Below, one piece after another: positions 12,797-15,970 of a stretch of DNA of 15,970 nt (within the stretch, counting starts at the first letter, position 1; each line of letters begins with the position of its first letter). The notes under the pieces were generated by a model. That model searched no databases and was not told the origin of the DNA. It was given only the letters and a program-made list of their open reading frames with translations. Source of the stretch: Candidatus Moraniibacteriota bacterium (GTDB lineage Bacteria > Patescibacteriota > Minisyncoccia > Moranbacterales > GCA-2747515). The DNA lies in NCBI GenBank assembly GCA_030592425.1, contig JAUVJK010000016.1:1-15970 (forward strand), read 5' to 3'. The position numbers and the translations under genes were made by a program.

Positions 12797-12825
12797 AATA
12801 TAGCATATTTTTTACAAAACATCAA
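12797..12825 (-). promoter_or_regulatory. Promoter of the 12210-12729 operon
   Basis: Minus strand TTGATG (12820-12825), 17 bp, TATATT (12797-12802) preceded by TGC; 4/6 and 5/6 matches with an extended -10. Confidence 0.65.
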
Positions 12826-12907
12826 TCGTTTCAAACAATTGTTCTATAAAAAGAATTTAAGATGATACCATTAAATATTTGTAAATCTTCATAAAATTTT
12901 CTCGGTG

Positions 12908-12936
12908 TAGACAATTTACCTATAGAATGCTTTAAT
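12908..12936 (+). promoter_or_regulatory. Promoter of the 13007 gene
   Basis: Plus strand TAGACA (12908-12913), 17 bp, TTTAAT (12931-12936) preceded by TGC; both hexamers match at 5 of 6 positions, with an extended -10. Confidence 0.72.
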
Positions 12937-12941
12937 ATGTA

Positions 12942-12970
12942 ATTGCATAAGATTAGATCCATTATGCAAT
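12942..12970 (+). promoter_or_regulatory. 5' hairpin of the 13007 transcript
   Basis: ATTGCATAA and TTATGCAAT, a perfect 9-bp inverted repeat with an 11-nt loop, starting within 2-3 nt of the predicted transcript end. It could stabilise the mRNA or be an operator at +1. Confidence 0.55.
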
Positions 12971-13006
12971 AAATTGTACTTGAAAAATCTTACCCGAGGA
13001 AATACT

Positions 13007-13402
13007 ATGGACACACAGCCACTGTACGTACTTATTTATCAACATCAAAATAATCACTTGTGGCACGTCATGTCACTTAGCAAAGAGACTATCGATGAAG
13101 AGCGTGATACCATGTCATACGTCTTAAACGACGAAATTGCCACAGTCCTTTTTGATGGCATCATTGAGGTCAATAATCCACTCAACATGATTATCGGTAA
13201 TAAGGCTATTGAAGAAGTGATCATACAAGCGATTCTCACCGGTAAAAAAGAAGGTCAGATGATTTCTTCCAACGAAAGAGAACTCGTCGAACGCAGATAC
13301 CACGAAGGGTTACTCAGCAATCGCGAATGCGCTGAAGCAGCGCACGAGCATCGACAGCCCTTCGGTATTTCATGGAAAGCAGAACAAACTCCCAACGCAT
13401 AG
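13007..13402 (+). CDS. Orphan protein 131 aa, unknown
   Basis: 131 residues, soluble, acidic in the first two thirds; not recognised. The ATG at 13007 has GAGGAA 7 nt upstream; an in-frame start at 12974 lacks any SD and is rejected. It begins with a short strand-rich segment (QPLYVLIYQHQNNHLWHVMSL) and continues with a region of alternating strands and helices (about 35-90). The end is His/Glu/Arg-rich (ERELVERRYHEGLLSNRECAEAAHEHRQPFG), with a helix followed by HEHRQP, which could bind metal, though this is only suggestive. The gene is a single unit: extended -10 promoter, 5' hairpin, strong terminator. Two further plus-strand orphans of the same layout follow. Confidence 0.8.
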   Translation: MDTQPLYVLIYQHQNNHLWHVMSLSKETIDEERDTMSYVLNDEIATVLFDGIIEVNNPLNMIIGNKAIEEVIIQAILTGKKEGQMISSNERELVERRYHEGLLSNRECAEAAHEHRQPFGISWKAEQTPNA

Positions 13403-13431
13403 TATGAATCAAATGTTCACGCTTTATTCTC

Positions 13432-13474
13432 AACGCACTACTATACATCAATGTATAGTAGGGCGTTTTTTTTA
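13432..13474 (+). terminator. Terminator after the 13007 gene
   Basis: AACGC-a-CTACTATACA / TGTATAGTAG-g-GCGTT: 15 pairs with one mismatch, a 4-nt loop, then a run of T on the plus strand. The strongest terminator in the window. Confidence 0.95.
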
Positions 13475-13543
13475 ACATACTACTGGATGGGTTATTTCCT
13501 CCAATCTCTTTTGATCTTTCATTCTTACAGTATCGTCTAACTC

Positions 13544-13572
13544 TTGATTCTTTTATGAAACTACTGTAATAT
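13544..13572 (+). promoter_or_regulatory. Putative promoter of the 13627 gene
   Basis: TTGATT, 17 bp, TAATAT. 4/6 matches each, with no exact TGn. The next 54 bases to the ATG contain no stable stem, only the SD. Confidence 0.42.
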
Positions 13573-13626
13573 TATCGATTCGATCTTTCAATTAATTCAA
13601 AGCTCTTACTATCCACGGAGGTCATT

Positions 13627-14088
13627 ATGTCCCTTTACAATTTGCTCAATAATATCACAGTTCTGCCCGAGATAGGATCTTTTTTGATCACAGAACCCAC
13701 ACTCCTTCTTGGTGCTAAGAATCTCGATCATGAACCGATCATATCAGTCCATGCATCAAAAGAGTTGAAGGTTATGCCACACTTACGAGCGACGCCAATT
13801 ATCATTGCTATCGCGACATATGAATATGCTTTTGTTGTTCTACGTTTTTTTGATGATACGTTTGAAATCATCGATCGACCAGAACCAATTGAGCGATTTG
13901 AACCTATCTCATCTCTCACAAAAGACCGGTCTTACCTCACATTTCGATTCAATCAAACAGGCGAGATCTACACAACAAATACTGCTGAAAAGCTCTGTCG
14001 CAGACAAAAAAATATCGACGCGATCTGCAAAATGCTTACAGAAAATGAACCACCAATTATCCAAGTGTGGAGTTATGAAGTTCTTTGA
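13627..14088 (+). CDS. Orphan protein 153 aa, unknown
   Basis: 153 residues; not recognised. The start is secure: GGAGG stands 5 nt upstream of the ATG. No signal peptide. A central hydrophobic stretch (TPIIIAIATYEYAFVVLRFF, about 56-75) reads more like buried β-strands than a membrane helix because it is broken by Tyr, Glu and Arg. It is followed by an acidic/Pro segment (IIDRPEPIERFEPIS). The C-terminal half is basic then acidic, with LCRRQKNIDAICKMLTENEPP forming a likely helix. It ends in TGA, a normal stop. The gene has its own promoter and terminator, so it is independent of its neighbours. Possibly a small β-rich domain protein of this lineage; no function proposed. Confidence 0.78.
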   Translation: MSLYNLLNNITVLPEIGSFLITEPTLLLGAKNLDHEPIISVHASKELKVMPHLRATPIIIAIATYEYAFVVLRFFDDTFEIIDRPEPIERFEPISSLTKDRSYLTFRFNQTGEIYTTNTAEKLCRRQKNIDAICKMLTENEPPIIQVWSYEVL

Positions 14089-14105
14089 TCGAAATCAATC
14101 CAAAC

Positions 14106-14140
14106 AACCCGTAGGCGCACAGCGTTCTACGGGGTTTTTA
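14106..14140 (+). terminator. Terminator after the 13627 gene
   Basis: AACCCGTAG pairs with CTACGGGGTT around a loop with a small inner CGC/GCG stem, followed by five T. Confidence 0.85.
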
Positions 14141-14199
14141 TTCATCAATCATTCATATCACAGTATTGGTCAATACATTATTGATGCAGTAATGCCAGA

Positions 14200-14228
14200 T
14201 TGACCAACTAATCGTTTCATGCTTAAAT
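14200..14228 (+). promoter_or_regulatory. Promoter of the 14368 gene
   Basis: TTGACC (14200-14205, 5/6), 17 bp, TTAAAT (14223-14228, 4/6) preceded by TGC. It implies a leader of about 130 nt, much longer than others here. Confidence 0.6.
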
Positions 14229-14250
14229 GTACTGTTACAAACAATTTAAG

Positions 14251-14350
14251 TGTAGCCACCATTTCTACAGCGCTGGTGTAAAACTGCTGAGGTGGTCGGT
14301 CTGCCGACACCGCTTGTACTTTTATCTCGCTAGTCGTTGAGACTAGGAGA
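14251..14350 (+). promoter_or_regulatory. Structured leader with two alternative folds
   Basis: Fold A: CCACC (14256-14260) with GGTGG (14291-14295), plus inner CAGC/GCTG (14268-14271 with 14286-14289). Fold B uses the same GGTG (14291-14294) with CACC (14308-14311), plus TCGG/CCGA around a TCTG loop; GCTTGTACTTTTATC follows. The two exclude each other. A third stem, TCTC-CTAGTC / GACTAG-GAGA (14325-14350), buries an AGGAG ribosome-binding-like sequence. No match to a riboswitch class I know and no T-loop, so not a tRNA. Candidate cis-regulatory RNA. Confidence 0.5.
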
Positions 14351-14367
14351 ACAATGAGGATTTTACG

Positions 14368-15147
14368 ATGTTACCAAATAAAGTATTATCTGCTTCTACT
14401 GATATACACATAACCGCTACGATCACTGGAAGAGATAAAGAATCAGTCGCTCTGGTAGGCTGTAGCACTAAGTGCAGTGTCACTCGTGGCAAAGAAGTGA
14501 ATTCTTTTTCCATTTTGCTCCCAAAAAATTATGGGGATAAAGGTATTGTAGCAGTACGTATGATGTCAAGATCATTTTTGATCAATTTTTCTCGAGGACA
14601 AGATGTCCCTCTCAATCTTGAGAGTGATTGGGTACCAATCGATGGTCGTCTTGGACAGATCTACCCCGATGGAACACTTGTCGTTACGATCGGTTCCAGC
14701 ACGTATGGCACGAGTTCCACATGCTGCGATCATCTCGTCAATGATCCTGATCTGCTTTGCAGATACCTCAGCGGAAATGTAGATAGTACAGCAATCATCA
14801 CCACTGCTGAAAAAGTATTACGAGATTACTCAGAAATCGTAGTGCTTCGTGAGAAGCTTGCTGATGTAAATTCCGCTGACAAAGTGAAGATCATAGAGTT
14901 GAAATCAAGTCTAGCTCATTGTGATAAAGCAATGATTGACCTCCTTGATACAATCACAAACAACAATGAATGTGCCACTCAATTGGAGCAGGAAAAGAAA
15001 CGCAATAAACGACTGAAAATGCTTCTTTCTCGTGCTGACAGATTCATTGTCGCAATCAATGAAATCGCTTTTGCACATCCACTCGGCTTCTGGTGCTCCA
15101 AAAGTATGCACCAAATTCGCCATCGTCTAGGATATTATTGGAATTAA
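14368..15147 (+). CDS. Orphan protein 259 aa with coiled coil
   Basis: 259 residues; not recognised. The start has GAGG 8 nt upstream. The N-terminal half (1-135) looks β-rich and contains several Cys (SVALVGCSTKCSVT, SSTCCDHL) and a WVPIDGRLGQIYPDGTLVVTIGSS segment. Residues about 145-225 are charged and helical with hydrophobic heptad-like spacing (KVLRDYSEIVVLREKLADVN, then KVKIIELKSSLAHCDKAMIDLL and LEQEKKRNKRLKMLL), a probable coiled coil. The tail is aromatic and basic (FAHPLGFWCSKSMHQIRHRLGYYWN). No signal peptide. A 19-codon frame starting at 14354, with its own AGGAG, overlaps the start and could act as a leader ORF. It could be a structural or scaffold protein; this is a guess. It is a single transcription unit. 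Confidence 0.8.
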   Translation: MLPNKVLSASTDIHITATITGRDKESVALVGCSTKCSVTRGKEVNSFSILLPKNYGDKGIVAVRMMSRSFLINFSRGQDVPLNLESDWVPIDGRLGQIYPDGTLVVTIGSSTYGTSSTCCDHLVNDPDLLCRYLSGNVDSTAIITTAEKVLRDYSEIVVLREKLADVNSADKVKIIELKSSLAHCDKAMIDLLDTITNNNECATQLEQEKKRNKRLKMLLSRADRFIVAINEIAFAHPLGFWCSKSMHQIRHRLGYYWN

Positions 15148-15157
15148 TTATTCCAAT
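15137..15157. repeat. Inverted repeat spanning the 14368-gene stop codon
   Basis: ATTGGAAT-taatt-ATTCCAAT, a perfect 8-bp inverted repeat that contains the TAA stop. It lies just before the real terminator and has no T run. Role unknown. Confidence 0.4.
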
Positions 15158-15162
15158 AAAGC

Positions 15163-15196
15163 AACCCGTTACACTCTATGTGTCACGGGTTTTTTC
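15163..15196 (+). terminator. Terminator between convergent genes
   Basis: AACCCGT-t-ACAC / GTGT-c-ACGGGTT with a 5-nt loop, followed on the plus strand by six T. On the minus strand the stem is followed by GCTTTATT, so it may serve the RNase H gene too. Confidence 0.88.
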
Positions 15197-15197
15197 T

Positions 15198-15635
15198 TTA
15201 TAAAAAGCTTTTCTGCTTCCCCTCTGCATCGAGAGATTTATTTACAAGTGCGTCAGCGATCTTGTTTTGTTCGCGTGGCACGTGTACAAAGGTTACCTCT
15301 TTAAAATAGAGCATGAGATTCCATACTTCCATAAAATAGCGTTGTGTATTTTCCTTGGTGATCTTATAAATATGTGTCATTTGTTTCACGATCAATTCAC
15401 TATCGAGACGACATTCAAGTGTTGCCTTTTTTGCCTTTGCTCTCCCGAGCACTGCCCGTGATTTCTTCAGAGCAAGGATCAAAGCCTGATATTCAGCATC
15501 ATTATTGGTCGCTGTACCAATCGTCTCACCATAACTCTTATCAAGAGTCTCAAGCCATACGCCAATAGCTGCCGGTCCAGGATTGCCCCGCGACCCCCCG
15601 TCAGTATAGATTATTAGTTTTTCTGTATTACTCAT
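15198..15635 (-). CDS. rnhA: Ribonuclease HI family protein
   Basis: 145 residues, complete RNase HI fold. It degrades the RNA strand of RNA-DNA hybrids such as R-loops and primers. The catalytic carboxylates are in place: D12 in IYTDGGSRGNPGPAAIG, E48 in NNDAEYQALILAL, D78 in RLDSELIVKQM and D128 in REQNKIADALVN. The sequence resembles the RnhA/YpdQ-like group without the basic protrusion of E. coli RNase HI; the 'IYKITKENTQ' segment is typical of that group. No SD before the ATG. It lies 9 nt downstream of the recJ stop, so the two probably form one transcript, a sensible pairing of nucleic-acid processing enzymes. Confidence 0.94.
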   Translation of the reverse strand: MSNTEKLIIYTDGGSRGNPGPAAIGVWLETLDKSYGETIGTATNNDAEYQALILALKKSRAVLGRAKAKKATLECRLDSELIVKQMTHIYKITKENTQRYFMEVWNLMLYFKEVTFVHVPREQNKIADALVNKSLDAEGKQKSFL

Positions 15636-15644
15636 AAAATCAAA

Positions 15645-15970
15645 TTACTGATTACTTTTTCTTATATCGATCATGCTAAATTGAATTGATTGGTTGCCAT
15701 TCCATTCATTCAACTGAATATTGCACAGAAGATCAATATTTTGTCCTGTTTCAATTTCTGCGCAAACCTCACTCATACTGAAACCAATTGCTTCAAAAAG
15801 CTGCGGGCTCGTATCATCAGTCCGTAAGCCGAGTTTGACATGTTTGCGTGTTTTTCCTACTAATCTTTTTTCCGCAACGATCAGATTACGCAAAAGAAAG
15901 ATTGGCTCTGCATTGTCTTGCCCAAATGGAGAAAATTTCATTAATTCTTGTACAAGTGTGAAATCAACTG
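15645..15970 (-). CDS. recJ: Single-stranded-DNA exonuclease RecJ, C-terminal part
   Basis: The frame is open through the right edge, so the gene begins outside the window; 107 codons are visible before TAA. The residues LVQELMKFSPFGQDNAEPIF and the following KTRKHVKLGLR and FEAIGFSMSEV match the C-terminal OB-fold of RecJ, in which PFGxGNPxPxF and GxxxKHxKL are characteristic. RecJ is a 5'-3' single-strand exonuclease of the DHH family acting in recombination and mismatch repair; the catalytic DHH/DHHA1 domains lie outside this window. The internal ATG at 15941 is not the true start because homology continues above it. The last codons and the stop fall in two 7-bp repeat units (15642-15655) like those at 2033-2115. 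Confidence 0.88.
   Translation of the reverse strand, partial: VDFTLVQELMKFSPFGQDNAEPIFLLRNLIVAEKRLVGKTRKHVKLGLRTDDTSPQLFEAIGFSMSEVCAEIETGQNIDLLCNIQLNEWNGNQSIQFSMIDIRKSNQ

Noticed and set aside
14251..14350. tRNA or tmRNA-like fold in the 14368-gene leader
   Set aside because: No T-loop (GTTCRANNC) or cloverleaf spacing on either strand; the stems fit a leader RNA better.

Overview
The window reads as a compact, AT-rich bacterial chromosome segment of Candidate Phyla Radiation (Patescibacteria) type. This assignment is an inference. It rests on short genes, a core set of wall and isoprenoid enzymes with divergent active-site residues, a short MetK, mostly SD-less housekeeping starts and many lineage-restricted hypothetical proteins. 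TGA is used as a normal stop (at 12210, 12505 and the end of the 13627 gene), so this is not a TGA-recoding lineage.

Layout. 1-195: C-terminal end of an M23 peptidase (+). 251-1817 (-): a cysteine-rich orphan, a doubtful small ORF, an isolated dTDP-rhamnose epimerase (rfbC) and a glutaredoxin. 1818-2126: a repeat-bearing spacer. 2127-4223 (-): a C39-like and an M23 peptidase, both membrane-anchored, driven by a promoter that overlaps back to back with the promoter of a DEDDy 3'-5' exonuclease-like gene (4308-4883, +). 5026-7129 (-): the operon yjbQ-pcm-mltG. 7223-9084 (-): a polyprenyl diphosphate synthase followed by a divergent UppS, the probable supply line for the wall lipid carrier. 9225-10507 (-): metK behind a SAM-I (S-box) riboswitch with an intrinsic terminator.

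10755-15147 is the accessory part. It holds a single-gene orphan with an inverted repeat around its -10; a CoA-binding protein, a 36-residue membrane peptide and an AbrB-like DNA-binding protein behind a perfect 36-bp palindrome; a two-gene orphan operon with a secreted product; and three + strand orphans (13007, 13627, 14368), each with its own promoter and terminator. The last has a leader of about 130 nt that can fold in two alternative ways. 15198-15970 (-): RNase HI and the C-terminal end of RecJ.

Two patterns run through the window. Most promoters I can read have an extended -10 (TGn) and a 16-17 bp spacer. Strong Shine-Dalgarno sequences occur almost only on the orphan genes and rfbC, while the housekeeping genes lack them. 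The items most deserving follow-up are the AbrB/palindrome/membrane-peptide module, the 14251-14350 leader, the SAM riboswitch and the two translation-start classes. No CRISPR array, tRNA, rRNA or transposase was found.
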